Origin: G963674685 sp964591275
GTDB taxonomy: Bacteria > Lernaellota > Lernaellaia > JACKCT01
Length of the DNA: 64,000 nucleotides
Reading direction: 5' to 3'
Assembly (NCBI GenBank): GCA_964591275.1
Contig: CAZQAE010000025.1
Coordinates: 1 to 64,000, forward strand
Both the position numbers and the translations under genes were made by a program. The notes beneath the pieces were generated by a model that had not been told where the DNA came from, did not search any database, and saw only the letters and a program-made list of their open reading frames with translations. Below are positions 1 through 8,893 of this stretch, piece by piece. Numbering within the stretch: position 1 is the first letter of the stretch; each line of letters opens with the position of its first letter.

Positions 1-78
1 CACCCCCCCCACCGTGGACCCGGCCGCCCCCCCCCGACCGCCCCTCTTCCCCCCACGCTACCCCCGGGGGGGGGGGGT
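1..78. other. Low-complexity GC contig end, probably artefactual
   Basis: The first 78 bases consist almost wholly of C and G homopolymers, ending in a run of 12 G, and are followed abruptly by AT-rich coding sequence. Nothing like it recurs in the window. The reading frame of the next gene is open through it but gives only Pro/Gly runs where an ATPase P-loop should be. I read it as a sequencing or assembly artefact at a contig end, not as biology. Confidence 0.7.
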
Positions 79-858
79 AAAGGTCGCAATGTATTGGTAA
101 TGGATTTGGATTTTGATGGACCAGGTATGTCTTTGGTAATGAATGTTGAACCAAAAGGAGAAGGTCTTCAGGGAAGTAGTGATAATATTCATGTTTATCC
201 ATTACAAGAATATTTTTCAGGAAGAAGAAATTACAGTGGGCACACTCAATGGGTAGTAGATGTATGTAAGTACCGAGAAAAATGCGACAAAAATTTTAAG
301 TATAATTCGAAAGACAATAACGGAAAATTATTTTTAATGCCGTCGCAAATTGGCTTTGAAGGCAGAGTTGATATTACTTCAAAAGAAAATGACAAGTTAA
401 ATAATTTAATTGAGCTTCTCTCTCGAGATGATGATCTTGATTTAGATTACATTATATTTGATGGAGCAAGTGGAGTGTCAGATGCAGCGACATTGGGTTT
501 AAAAAATGCCGATATTGTATTCGTTTTAATGAGACTGTCCTATCAGCATGTAATCGGATCAGTGAGTATGGTTGGGTTTTTAAAAACAACTAGCCAGATG
601 AGAGAACGAATAGAATATTTTCCAGTTGCATCTGCTGTTCCTAATCCAATAGGTCATGCAGAATCTGATCTTAAAAGTTACTATATTGGTCTTATGCAGA
701 GTGGTTTTGATAAAGCACCTTTGCTCATAGAGGAAATAAATACTTTAAAATGGGAAGAGCGTGTTCTTCTGTTTGACAATGATGACGCTATTAGAAACGA
801 GCGACATCATTTTCAATCGCTTGTAGATAAAATTGTATCAACTAATGAATGGGAATAG
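79..858 (+). CDS. MinD/ParA-like P-loop ATPase, 5' partial
   Basis: The frame enters from the artefactual contig end, and readable protein begins around KGRNVLVMDLDFDGPGMSL. That is the strand after the P-loop in the MinD/ParA fold, with the Asp-rich DLDFDGPG switch. The Walker A loop should lie just upstream and is lost. The Walker B-like segment is DYIIFDGASGVSD, followed by the usual ADIVFVLMRLSYQ segment. Enzymes of this type (KGGVGR-variant ATPases) are often encoded beside CHAT or TIR effectors in bacterial conflict loci. The CHAT protease gene follows 4 bases after the stop, so the two are probably co-transcribed. Codon use is AT-rich, unlike most of the window, which suggests transfer. 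Family assignment is good; the specific role is inferred from context. Confidence 0.7.
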   Translation, partial: KGRNVLVMDLDFDGPGMSLVMNVEPKGEGLQGSSDNIHVYPLQEYFSGRRNYSGHTQWVVDVCKYREKCDKNFKYNSKDNNGKLFLMPSQIGFEGRVDITSKENDKLNNLIELLSRDDDLDLDYIIFDGASGVSDAATLGLKNADIVFVLMRLSYQHVIGSVSMVGFLKTTSQMRERIEYFPVASAVPNPIGHAESDLKSYYIGLMQSGFDKAPLLIEEINTLKWEERVLLFDNDDAIRNERHHFQSLVDKIVSTNEWE

Positions 859-862
859 ACTT

Positions 863-2176
863 ATGATGGAACATGACTCAGGTTTGTCGATACTATTTAT
901 CATACGAATTGACGAAGAGTTTTTCAAAAACAGTGATATTGTTTTGGACAAGAAGAGAGAATTCAACTCGCAATATGTTGCAGCATGGGCTGGACCATCA
1001 AACGTAATACCCTCACATACAACAAGTGATATTTCTCGACAGAGAAAATCGATAGGCGACATGCTTTCCAGTTGCCGATTGGATTTAGAGGGGAATGATA
1101 CTCCAAAAACTATTGGAGAAAGAATATACAATTCTCTAGGGCTAAGTCAGTTTTTCGATCAATTGATAACCTTTTTTGAAAAGGGGATAATTAGTCGAGA
1201 CCTTCTGATTATCACAAACGAAACACTTTTCCCTTGGGAGTGGGCTTTCACGCAATGGCCGAATGAAGAATACGATGATATGTTTCTCTCTGAAATATTT
1301 AACTGCTCTACTTCATTAATTGGACAAATTGACGCAAGTTTCTTATCTTCTCTCGCTATTCAGTTATCGCCTAAATTACGCTATTCATTAGATCCATTTG
1401 AAAGTGATTACATTATCATATCTAATGACAATGATGGAGAACTATCATGTGTTTGTGATGAAAAAGAGTTCTTACAAAAACATATAGAGTCTCAAGGCAT
1501 CAACAGCGCTTGCATTCACACCTTTGAGGCAAATGAACCTCAGTGTGATCTGAATCTCAGGCGTTATTTTAAAAGCAATGATATTCGAAGAGTGCAGCTT
1601 ATACATGTGGCTGGACATATGAAGCAAGGGGGCATGAGAGTCGGATTAGGTAATTTGGACGCATCTGAAGTCGAGCAGATGATGACAGTAGGACAACTTA
1701 GGGCTACATCTCTGGTTGTTTTAAATTGCTGTAATTCAGGACAAGTTATTGATCACTATAGATTGTCTGAAAACAGGAATACGCAAATAAGTCTAATAGA
1801 GAGTTTTTTGCGTGCTGGTGCGGAAACGGTATTAGTTACGTTTCTTCCTATAAGCGATCAATGTGCGTTTAATTTTGTACAATGCTTTTATGAAAAAATA
1901 TTTTCAAGAGACGAATCAGGATTGTTAAGGTCGGTCTCGATCGCCGATGCATTAAGAGAGACAAGGCTCGAATGGAGAGAAAAGAGAGGAGGCGATAGCA
2001 CAGGATGTGCATATGTTTTATTTGGATCACCGAATGCAAGGCTTTTTACTGAGGCAGAAAGAAGAATGAGTGTTGCAAAAGAATCGCGTCAAATTGTTAG
2101 ACATAGTCTTGACGGTTTCGAACAGGTAAAACGAAAAGCACAAGAACGTGGAATAAAAGAAGATACGTCGAAATAA
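863..2176 (+). CDS. CHAT-domain (caspase-like) protease
   Basis: The protein is 437 residues from the ATG at 863, which has GGGAA upstream; the frame is open further 5' into the previous gene. The C-terminal half is a CHAT peptidase domain. It shows the His motif IHVAGHMKQGG (catalytic His about 252), the Cys motif VVLNCCNSGQ (Cys about 290) and the closing motif YVLFGSPNARLF. The N-terminal half (1-190) matches nothing I recognise and may be a sensor or adaptor region. CHAT proteases are caspase relatives that act as effectors in conflict systems, either killing the host cell or processing a partner. The ATPase gene directly upstream and an EACC1-like gene converging from downstream support that reading. 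The substrate is unknown. Confidence 0.8.
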   Translation: MMEHDSGLSILFIIRIDEEFFKNSDIVLDKKREFNSQYVAAWAGPSNVIPSHTTSDISRQRKSIGDMLSSCRLDLEGNDTPKTIGERIYNSLGLSQFFDQLITFFEKGIISRDLLIITNETLFPWEWAFTQWPNEEYDDMFLSEIFNCSTSLIGQIDASFLSSLAIQLSPKLRYSLDPFESDYIIISNDNDGELSCVCDEKEFLQKHIESQGINSACIHTFEANEPQCDLNLRRYFKSNDIRRVQLIHVAGHMKQGGMRVGLGNLDASEVEQMMTVGQLRATSLVVLNCCNSGQVIDHYRLSENRNTQISLIESFLRAGAETVLVTFLPISDQCAFNFVQCFYEKIFSRDESGLLRSVSIADALRETRLEWREKRGGDSTGCAYVLFGSPNARLFTEAERRMSVAKESRQIVRHSLDGFEQVKRKAQERGIKEDTSK

Positions 2177-2193
2177 ATATTATCAGATTATTA

Positions 2194-2553
2194 TTAATTT
2201 ATCATTACGTTAAGAGACTTATCTTTCAATCGTTCAAATTTCTTAATGAACCGACCTATTTCTTCAGGGGTAACGGCTCCGTGCACCTCCAAAGTTAGAC
2301 CTTCGCTGGACCGCAAGAGGATTTTCTTTATCGGCATTTTCTCTATCACTTTTAAGAGCCCTGTTATTAATGCCACAAGACCAGCACCGATAACTCCAAC
2401 GATAGCCACAAGCACGGTAACATCAAGCCCACGATGATGCCCAGATTGGATATTATCTGGCGTCAACCGTAATAAGCTACTTTCTTCCAAAATCGATTTT
2501 ATTTTACTAAAATCGAGGTGGTCATTAGGGATAACAATACGTAAATTAATCAT
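2194..2553 (-). CDS. EACC1-like small membrane protein of a conflict module
   Basis: The 119-residue protein has three parts: a short alpha/beta N-terminus (LRIVIPNDHLDFSKIKSIL), one hydrophobic segment at about 44-67, and a C-terminal segment of type ILLRSSEGLTLEVHGAV followed by an acidic/basic helix. This order resembles the effector-associated constant component 1 (EACC1) proteins found beside caspase, CHAT and other effectors. The match is from memory of the family pattern, so it is moderate. A GGGGG ribosome-binding site precedes the ATG. The gene converges on the CHAT gene with a 17-base gap. Composition is AT-rich like the two genes before it. Confidence 0.55.
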   Translation of the reverse strand: MINLRIVIPNDHLDFSKIKSILEESSLLRLTPDNIQSGHHRGLDVTVLVAIVGVIGAGLVALITGLLKVIEKMPIKKILLRSSEGLTLEVHGAVTPEEIGRFIKKFERLKDKSLNVMIN

Positions 2554-3601
2554 TCAATTCCCCCAAAAGAGATGTTGCAAAGTAGTCAAAGGATGGATGA
2601 ATTGTACCCGTCCTCTTAAAAAGCAACTAACTAATCCTTTGCGTCAAACCTTGACAAAATCAAACCGATCCAAACGCTGGAAACATGAAAAAATAGGATA
2701 ATTGAAACGGAATGTCAAGCTCTTTTGGGAACTCCTTTGGGGGAGTATTCGTGCATTTTCATTAAAGAATTTGCCTAATTGATCCGGCCAAATAGCAAGC
2801 GAAAGAAGGTTTCGTTGAAATCGTTCAGCGCATCACCCTTAATTTTCAGGTCTCTCTATCACAAGTATCTCTTCTTGAATCAATGGCGCAATCCACAGGG
2901 ACACATGATCTGTGTCACTTTTGTGCGGGTGATTCTGCAGTGACCTGCAGAGACGACCTAGTTAGGCCTGCCCGATGCCCTGTCTCCGTTTAGGGGATGA
3001 TGGCAAAAGGAAAATTCCCTTCAATGCTTCTTTTACAAGAAAACAAATAACCGAAATATTGTATAAAAATAGATTATGAAAAATATGTAAAATATCCTAA
3101 AAACATGCTTAGCTATTTCCTGCATGCTTTTTGAAATAAAAGCCTTTTTGAAGTGGTGTCTAAATGGTGCCTATTTCTTGCTCAAAACGATGCTCTGGGC
3201 ACCATATTTGAGGTATTTCAGGACTTTTCAAAAAACCTCCGAAGTGGGCGCAGGTGGTTTTCGTTTGATTAACACAGGTCCTACTTCGAGGCAGGCATGC
3301 ATCCTGCACACCCTTCCTCCATCGCCAAAGCTACGGAGGACGGGTCGGGCGTTTAAATAATGGGAACCATCACCATGCACCAGGGTTTCACCCTTCGACT
3401 GCGCTCACGGCAGGCACCTTCGCTACGAACCAGGCACCCCCTTCCGGGGGTTGCCAGTCGGTCTTGCTAAAGGACAGGCAGTCCAGATTCCGAACCAACA
3501 CAGATTTTTAACTCTTCAAGTACGGTAATCCTAGATGAGCCAAAAAGTCGGTTTTTATTAAGCTGTTATTGAGACACTACAGCGACTTCATCAAAACCCA
3601 C
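2554..3601. other. Gene-free region with degenerate repeats
   Basis: No convincing gene was found. The first half is AT-rich and featureless. From about 3230 the sequence switches to a patchwork of GC-rich stretches seen in repetitive intergenic DNA, including a copy of a dispersed repeat at 3381-3456. A 78-codon frame across 3124-3360 runs into this patchwork and has no protein character. Confidence 0.5.
3381..3456. repeat. Dispersed intergenic repeat, copy A
   Basis: This stretch aligns over about 75 bases with 47104-47178, sharing blocks such as CAGGGTTTCA, TTCGACT.CGCTCA.GGCAGG and CTTCGC.ACGAACCA. The two copies lie 44 kb apart, both in gene-free gaps, and differ at roughly one base in six. 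No coding capacity or terminal inverted repeats were seen. Confidence 0.7.
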
Positions 3602-4420
3602 TCACATCCATCTTTCCGAGAGCGTTCCGTCTATGCGGCCTTTTCGTTCCATGCGGCGCAGCAGGTAATAGGACGCTATTCCAAAGACGACGCTCATGAC
3701 GAAAAGGATTCCGATTTCGGCATGCACGGAGATGAATTTCAAAGATTCTCCACCGGGCAGGCAGAGCTGGCGGATGCCGTCCAGACCCAGGGAAAGCGGG
3801 ATCAGCGATGCGACGATGCCCATCACGGCGCCCATATTTTTCATGGGGAAATACAGACCCGACATCATGTAGATCGGCTCCATGAGAGCGATGTTGATCT
3901 TGATGCCCATACGCCCGGTGACGAAATAAGCGCTCGCCGCGGCCATGCCCATGGAAAACAGCGCCGTCATCGTCAGCGAGAGAACAGTGAAGAAAAGGAA
4001 CCAGTCGGACACGAAAAGATCCACGTCGAAAATCAAGATGCCCAAAAGGAGAATCATGGCCGAGCGCAGGCCAGCCATGAACATGCCGCCAATGGCCATG
4101 CCGATCAGCAGCATAATGGGGTCCGTGGGAGACGACAGATAGATGTCCAGGTTGCCCACGCCCTTTTCCCAGAAAAGCTGCATGGCCATGGACCACAAAA
4201 CAACCATCCAAAGCGGGATCATGGCGCCGCCCACAATGACCAGCCCTTCGTAAATGGGCGGCAGGCCGAGGGAGCGATAGAGCAGGATATAGGCGGCGAC
4301 CGATAAAATGGGCAGCGCAATCTCCGTGACCAACCACGAGATTTCGCGGTTGGCGCCGACGATCCTGATATAGGCGCGGGCCCTGATGGCGCGCAGTGAT
4401 CGCACGAAGCCTTCGGTCAT
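3602..4420 (-). CDS. ABC-2 type transporter permease
   Basis: A 272-residue membrane protein with about six hydrophobic segments and the layout of ABC-2 permeases: a basic N-terminus, the first helix near 28-50, and a final helix ending in a basic tail RRMERKGRIDG. It is the membrane partner of the ATPase gene just upstream; its ATG overlaps that gene's stop (ATGA at 4417-4420), so the two are translationally coupled. Such pairs export drugs, lipids or polysaccharides, or act in self-resistance. The substrate cannot be told from sequence. Confidence 0.85.
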   Translation of the reverse strand: MTEGFVRSLRAIRARAYIRIVGANREISWLVTEIALPILSVAAYILLYRSLGLPPIYEGLVIVGGAMIPLWMVVLWSMAMQLFWEKGVGNLDIYLSSPTDPIMLLIGMAIGGMFMAGLRSAMILLLGILIFDVDLFVSDWFLFFTVLSLTMTALFSMGMAAASAYFVTGRMGIKINIALMEPIYMMSGLYFPMKNMGAVMGIVASLIPLSLGLDGIRQLCLPGGESLKFISVHAEIGILFVMSVVFGIASYYLLRRMERKGRIDGTLSERWM

Positions 4421-5400
4421 TCTTCCTTCTCCAGTTTTCGTCCAACGATCTTGAGGAAAAGGTCTTCCAGCCCCGGATCGATCTTGCCGAAGGATTCGAC
4501 TTTCAATCCGGAGTCTTTGGCCGCCTGCAAAACGGCGAGCAGAATTTCATCCGCCTCCAGGCCGAAACGGATTTCCCAGTCTCCGTCGCCGTTTTTCGCT
4601 TTGAAAATCCAGGGACTTTTCACCCCGAGAATCCCGGCGAGAAAATCCATTTGCGCCGGTTGCGGCGACAGGGCCAGGCGATAGATCGAATCACCGCCCA
4701 CTTGTTTACGCAAGTTGGCCGGCGTGTCGCATACGACGATTTCGCCCTTGTCCATGATAGCGATGCGGTCGCACAGTTCCTCGGCCTCGGCCATATAATG
4801 TGTGGTGAGAAAAACGGTCTTTTCTTTGTGGTCGGCCACCCACGACTGAATGTTGTCGCGCACGTTGCGCGCCACGTGCGGGTCCAGGCCCAGCGTCGGC
4901 TCGTCGAGGAAGAATATTTTCGGGTCCGTAACAAAGCCCCGAATCAGGTTCATCTTCTGCCGCATGCCCGTGGAGAGCTTGGACAGTTTCGTGTGGAGGT
5001 CTTTTTCAAAATCAAAGGCTTTCATGTACCGCGCGGTGCGCTCTTTGACGATGCGTCCGGGAATGCCGTGAAATTGTGAGAACATCCAGATGTTTTCCGC
5101 CACCGTGAGTATGCCGTATCCGCTGGACTCGCCGCCGGAGACCATGCTGATGACGCGGCGGACCTTCTGCGTGTCTTTGACAACGTCCAGGCCATCGACA
5201 TAAGCCTCGCCGCTCGACGGGTACAAAAGCGTGCACAGGATTTTTATCAGCGTTGTCTTGCCCGCGCCGTTGGGCCCGAGAAATCCGAAAATTTCTCCCG
5301 GATTCACTTCGATGTCCACGCCGTTGAGCGCGTTCACCTTGTCCTGTTTTCTCTTCTGAAAGGTGCGGACCACCTTTTTCGTCAATATGGCCGGCGGCAT
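4417..5400 (-). CDS. ABC transporter ATP-binding protein (DrrA/ABC-2 class)
   Basis: The 327-residue ATPase has Walker A GPNGAGKTT (about 42-50), signature LSTGMRQKM, Walker B FFLDEPTLGLD and the switch His in TTHYMAEAEELCDR. The C-terminal extension of about 90 residues is typical of DrrA/NodI-like exporters. The start has GGAG 7 bases upstream. With the overlapping permease it forms a two-gene exporter. Confidence 0.92.
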   Translation of the reverse strand: MPPAILTKKVVRTFQKRKQDKVNALNGVDIEVNPGEIFGFLGPNGAGKTTLIKILCTLLYPSSGEAYVDGLDVVKDTQKVRRVISMVSGGESSGYGILTVAENIWMFSQFHGIPGRIVKERTARYMKAFDFEKDLHTKLSKLSTGMRQKMNLIRGFVTDPKIFFLDEPTLGLDPHVARNVRDNIQSWVADHKEKTVFLTTHYMAEAEELCDRIAIMDKGEIVVCDTPANLRKQVGGDSIYRLALSPQPAQMDFLAGILGVKSPWIFKAKNGDGDWEIRFGLEADEILLAVLQAAKDSGLKVESFGKIDPGLEDLFLKIVGRKLEKEE

Positions 5401-5678
5401 GGGTCGTCTCCAAAAGGCTTAGGACGAAGCTTCGTCGAATGCCTTAAAATCACCTGATCAGCAAAATGCGTCGTGCCGGGCTGTTTTCAGACCCCGCAAA
5501 GCAGACGCGTAATATTCACGAGCGTTGCCGGGAGTGTCAAGGCATGGCGCAGACCAGTTTCACAGACTCTTTCAAGGTGCAATCAATGTGTTTTTCTGAC
5601 AGTGTCGTCGGGTTCTTTCAGCTCAATAACAACTGCCATGGTTTGCTTTATTAAAATCTTTCTGTTACGGGGAGAGAA

Positions 5679-5927
5679 ATGCTTCGCATGTCGACAATAA
5701 ATACGTGGATGAATTTGAACAGTGATTCCGTTGTTTCGATGAAATCTTGGATTTCTTTAGAAAATGAACAAGGCCAAATCGCCATATTTCTTGACAGGAA
5801 ACTGAAAAAACACGCCATACAAAACGCCAGAGTGCGTGATTGCATCGAAAAGCTCCACGGATATCGTACGGTCCTAATTTCCTCGGCGATGATGAGTACG
5901 ATTGACGTGAGAGAGGAGGCGATGTGA
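5679..5927 (+). CDS. Small protein preceding darT, function unknown
   Basis: The 82-residue soluble protein has GGGGAGAG before the ATG. I do not recognise it. It is mixed alpha/beta (WISLENEQGQIAIFLDRKL, then a basic segment, then YRTVLISSAMMST) with no DNA-binding motif or signal peptide. Its stop overlaps the darT start (TGATG), so it is very likely co-translated with the toxin. It could be an accessory or regulatory component of the DarTG locus, but that is inference from position only. Confidence 0.6.
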   Translation: MLRMSTINTWMNLNSDSVVSMKSWISLENEQGQIAIFLDRKLKKHAIQNARVRDCIEKLHGYRTVLISSAMMSTIDVREEAM

Positions 5928-6571
5928 TGCCAGTGCCGAATCCAACGCCGATTTATCGGATCATTCATGTGGATAACCTACCTGTAGTTCTTTGTCGCGG
6001 TGGAATTCATGCGCCGAAATTGACGCCCAACGACGGCTTGACATACCGCACGATTCACAACGCTGAAATACAGTCCGTTCGTCAGCAGCGTAGATTGAAT
6101 TGCGGTCCATGCGGAATTGTCCATGATTATGTGCCGTTTTATTTCGGACCTCATTCGCCCATGCTTTTACAGCTTCACACCGGCAGGGTGAAGGGATATC
6201 ACGAAAGTCAGGAACCGATCATATACCTCGTTTCAACAGTGCAGGCGGTGCAACAAAGCGGACCTGGATTTGTTTTTTCCGATGGTCACGGAATTGCAGC
6301 CTATACGGATTGGTACGACGATTTGTCCCATTTAGACAAAGTAGATTGGAACATGGTTTACCAGCAATACTGGGCCGACACCATAGACGACATGGATCGC
6401 CAACGAAGGAAACAGGCCGAGTTCCTGATTCACCGTTTTTGCGATTGGTCATTGATTTTGGAGGTCGGCGTGATCAATGATAAATTTAGGACAAAAGTCG
6501 AATCCGTATTTAGCCAGTTTCCCGATGGATTGCGCAGGCCCGTAAATATCCGAAAGGAATGGTATTATTAA
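5927..6571 (+). CDS. darT: DarT-type DNA ADP-ribosyltransferase toxin
   Basis: The 214-residue protein opens with NPTPIYRIIHVDNL, the NAD-binding His loop of DarT (DUF4433). It has the conserved Arg region QSVRQQRR (about 50-56), and the helix RRKQAEFLIHRF carries the expected catalytic Glu (about 165). DarT enzymes transfer ADP-ribose from NAD to single-stranded DNA and block replication, either as a toxin or in phage defence. The ATG at 5927 is preferred over the GTG at 5924 because GGAGG lies 8 bases upstream of it. It overlaps the stop of the small gene before it, and the cognate antitoxin gene follows after 19 bases. Confidence 0.92.
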   Translation: MPVPNPTPIYRIIHVDNLPVVLCRGGIHAPKLTPNDGLTYRTIHNAEIQSVRQQRRLNCGPCGIVHDYVPFYFGPHSPMLLQLHTGRVKGYHESQEPIIYLVSTVQAVQQSGPGFVFSDGHGIAAYTDWYDDLSHLDKVDWNMVYQQYWADTIDDMDRQRRKQAEFLIHRFCDWSLILEVGVINDKFRTKVESVFSQFPDGLRRPVNIRKEWYY

Positions 6572-6590
6572 CACGCAGGAGGGCATCGCC

Positions 6591-7628
6591 ATGATAGAAA
6601 TCACGCGAGGCAATATTCTCAAGGCTGACGCGGAAGCCCTTGTAAATACGGTCAATTGCGTTGGGCATATGGGAAAAGGCATTGCGCTACAGTTTAAAAA
6701 AGCATACCCCCCCAACGATGAAGCCTATCGCAAAGCTTGTAATGCCAAGGAAGTTAAACCAGGTCGAATGTTTGTTTACGAAACCGGTTCTTTGCTGAAT
6801 CCAAAGTATATTATTAATTTCCCAACGAAAAGACATTGGCGTGGGCCTTCGCGCATGGAAGACGTTAAAGCAGGTTTGAAAGCTCTGAATAAAGAAGTGC
6901 GTGAACGTGGAATAAAAACAATAGCCATTCCTCCACTTGGTTGCGGACTCGGAGGCTTGGATTGGAACGAAGTGCGACCTCGAATAGAGCAAGCATTTGC
7001 AGAGCTCCCAGAGGTAAAAGTTTTGTTATTCGAGCCGCTGGGTACGCCGGAAGCCAACACGATGCCAGTCCGCACTAAGCGCCCTCATTTAACGGTTGCC
7101 CGTGCATTATTTATCAAGTTGATGCAACAGTATTCCGAATTCGCTTACCGATTAACCCTCCTTGAAATTCAGAAGATGGCCTATTTCCTTCAGGAGTCCG
7201 GGGAGCAGCTTCGGTTGAAATACGAAGAAGGAACCTATGGGCCCTATGCTCATAATCTCAATAAAGTGTTGGAAATTTTAGAAGCGCATTACATTCGAGG
7301 GTACGGAGACAGCCAAAGGCCGGATGTGGAAATAGAACTTCTACCGGGCGCAGCGGAGGAAGCGGATACCTTCCTTGCTGACAAGAAAACTTCAAAAGAA
7401 CGTTTAGAACGGGTAGCCGCTTTGATAAAGGGATTTGAAACGCCGTATGGAATGGAATTGCTCTCTTCGGTTCATTGGCTTGCAAAGCATCACAGACCCG
7501 CAGCCCAGAACTTGGAAATGACTGTTCAACAGCTTCACGCATGGACTGATCGAAAGCGTCGTATGTTCAGAACAGATCATGTTGATATTGCGTGGCAACG
7601 TTTAGTAGAAATGGGATTCCTGACCTGA
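6591..7628 (+). CDS. darG: DarG-type macrodomain antitoxin (DNA ADP-ribosyl glycohydrolase)
   Basis: Residues 1-150 form a macrodomain: VNTVNCVGHMGKGIA, NFPTKRHW with Lys80 at the position of the DarG catalytic lysine, and PPLGCGLGGLDW. The rest (about 165-345) is the C-terminal region usual in DarG, helical and thought to bind DarT. The protein removes ADP-ribose from DNA and so neutralises the toxin. At 345 residues it has the family length, with a clear AGGAGGG-type site upstream. It lies in the same operon as darT. Confidence 0.93.
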   Translation: MIEITRGNILKADAEALVNTVNCVGHMGKGIALQFKKAYPPNDEAYRKACNAKEVKPGRMFVYETGSLLNPKYIINFPTKRHWRGPSRMEDVKAGLKALNKEVRERGIKTIAIPPLGCGLGGLDWNEVRPRIEQAFAELPEVKVLLFEPLGTPEANTMPVRTKRPHLTVARALFIKLMQQYSEFAYRLTLLEIQKMAYFLQESGEQLRLKYEEGTYGPYAHNLNKVLEILEAHYIRGYGDSQRPDVEIELLPGAAEEADTFLADKKTSKERLERVAALIKGFETPYGMELLSSVHWLAKHHRPAAQNLEMTVQQLHAWTDRKRRMFRTDHVDIAWQRLVEMGFLT

Positions 7629-7843
7629 ATCAAAAAGCCCCATGTCAAGCCGACACAAGAGAAGAGCGTTTATTATCGTCATTGAAGAGTATCTGATTTC
7701 TACATGCGGCTACTTATGCGGGTAGTGTAAAGCTATTCCCGCTAGCGATGCATCAGCCATTCAGTGTTGATCTACAATATCTGGGAAACTTTGATTAAAG
7801 AATTTGGGCTTTGCCTTGCGAACCAACAAATGAAAAAAGTGGA

Positions 7844-8794
7844 TTAGCTCTCAACCGCGGACGCGCAGTTGATCTGGCGGTGGCAGCCGAGTGTGCATTG
7901 GCGCATCTGCGTGACCACGTCGGCGTAGGCCTGCGAATCCAGAATATCGTCGATGGATTGCTCGGCGATGTTGCCCACCGGCGCGAAGAGGCCGCAAAGC
8001 GACACGTCGCCTCGTGCGTCCACGCAGAATCCGAACTCATGCACATTGCAGATTCCCCTGGCCTGGTAGGCGGGGTCGTCCATCAGAAGCCGCATGGCTC
8101 GCAGCGCAGGGAGGGGATTAAGGATTTTGGAAGGCTTTTCACGACGCGCGATAATCTCGTCGATCACGCCAAGGCGCGCCGCCCGGTTGGGATGCCACAA
8201 ATCCGGATCATTGAGCCACTCGCCTCCGGCGGCGGGACCGTGCGGGTTCGTGATGAGTTGCAGATAAACTCCCTGGATACGGTCGTCATCTTCCAAAGAC
8301 AAAAGAAAATCCGGCAGCGCGGTGAGGTTCGCTCCCATGACCACGCATATGGCGTTTCGCCGAATGTCCGGCGCGTTGCCCGTCATGTTGTCCAGCGCTT
8401 CTTCGACAAAGCGAAAAGCGTTTTTATTGCCGCGCAATCGGTTGTGCACCGGCGGCGGCCCGTCGATAGACAAGTTGAAATGCTTCACGCCGGTGACGGC
8501 CAGACGCCGGGCGGCTTTCGCATCGATTCCGGCGCCGCTGGAGTTGAAATGCACAACAGCCCCGGCGTGCGTTGCGGCCTGCACGATCTCGTCCACGCCC
8601 CGATGCAGGATTGGCTCGCCCCCGGTGATGACAAATTCAATCCCCGGCGCGCGTGCCGCCAGACCCCGTGCGGCGGCGATCCACGGCGCCCTGGGCAGTT
8701 CCCGCATATCCCGCATCGGCGGCACGAAGCAGAATTTGCATTCGTATCGGCACCGGTTGGTGATGTGGAAGGTGATTCTGGGAGTCGGGTTCAT
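7844..8794 (-). CDS. Radical SAM protein with SPASM-like C-terminus
   Basis: The 316-residue protein has the radical-SAM motif CRYECKFC (Cys15, 19, 22), the SAM-binding VITGGEP and the strand FNLSIDGPP. The C-terminal region (about 250-310) has Cys in GICNVHEFGFC, SLCGLFAPVGNI and CTLGCH, the pattern of SPASM or twitch domains that hold auxiliary Fe-S clusters. Such enzymes often modify peptides, but no precursor peptide was found nearby. It stands alone, separated from darG by 215 bases and divergent from the next gene. Confidence 0.85.
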   Translation of the reverse strand: MNPTPRITFHITNRCRYECKFCFVPPMRDMRELPRAPWIAAARGLAARAPGIEFVITGGEPILHRGVDEIVQAATHAGAVVHFNSSGAGIDAKAARRLAVTGVKHFNLSIDGPPPVHNRLRGNKNAFRFVEEALDNMTGNAPDIRRNAICVVMGANLTALPDFLLSLEDDDRIQGVYLQLITNPHGPAAGGEWLNDPDLWHPNRAARLGVIDEIIARREKPSKILNPLPALRAMRLLMDDPAYQARGICNVHEFGFCVDARGDVSLCGLFAPVGNIAEQSIDDILDSQAYADVVTQMRQCTLGCHRQINCASAVES

Positions 8795-8825
8795 GATGAG
8801 AGGATTATAGCAGTTTTTCTTCCAA

Positions 8826-8854
8826 TTGTGCTATCGGCGCACTTTTTCTATAAT
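8826..8854 (+). promoter_or_regulatory. Sigma-70-type promoter
   Basis: TTGTGC at 8826-8831 and TATAAT at 8849-8854 are separated by 17 bases. The predicted transcription start is about 30 bases before the ATG at 8894. The arrangement fits the consensus well and lies in the divergent gap between the radical SAM gene and the small membrane protein gene. Confidence 0.6.
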
Positions 8855-8893
8855 CACCGCGAACCAGGGTTTTAATTCCCGACGAAGAGAACC

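Noticed and set aside
3124..3360. Small gene in the gap before the ABC transporter
   Set aside because: The second half reads through repetitive intergenic DNA, and there is no ribosome site or protein-like composition.
7811..8875. 354-codon plus-strand frame opposite the radical SAM gene
   Set aside because: The opposite strand carries unmistakable radical-SAM and SPASM motifs; this frame is a GC-driven shadow.
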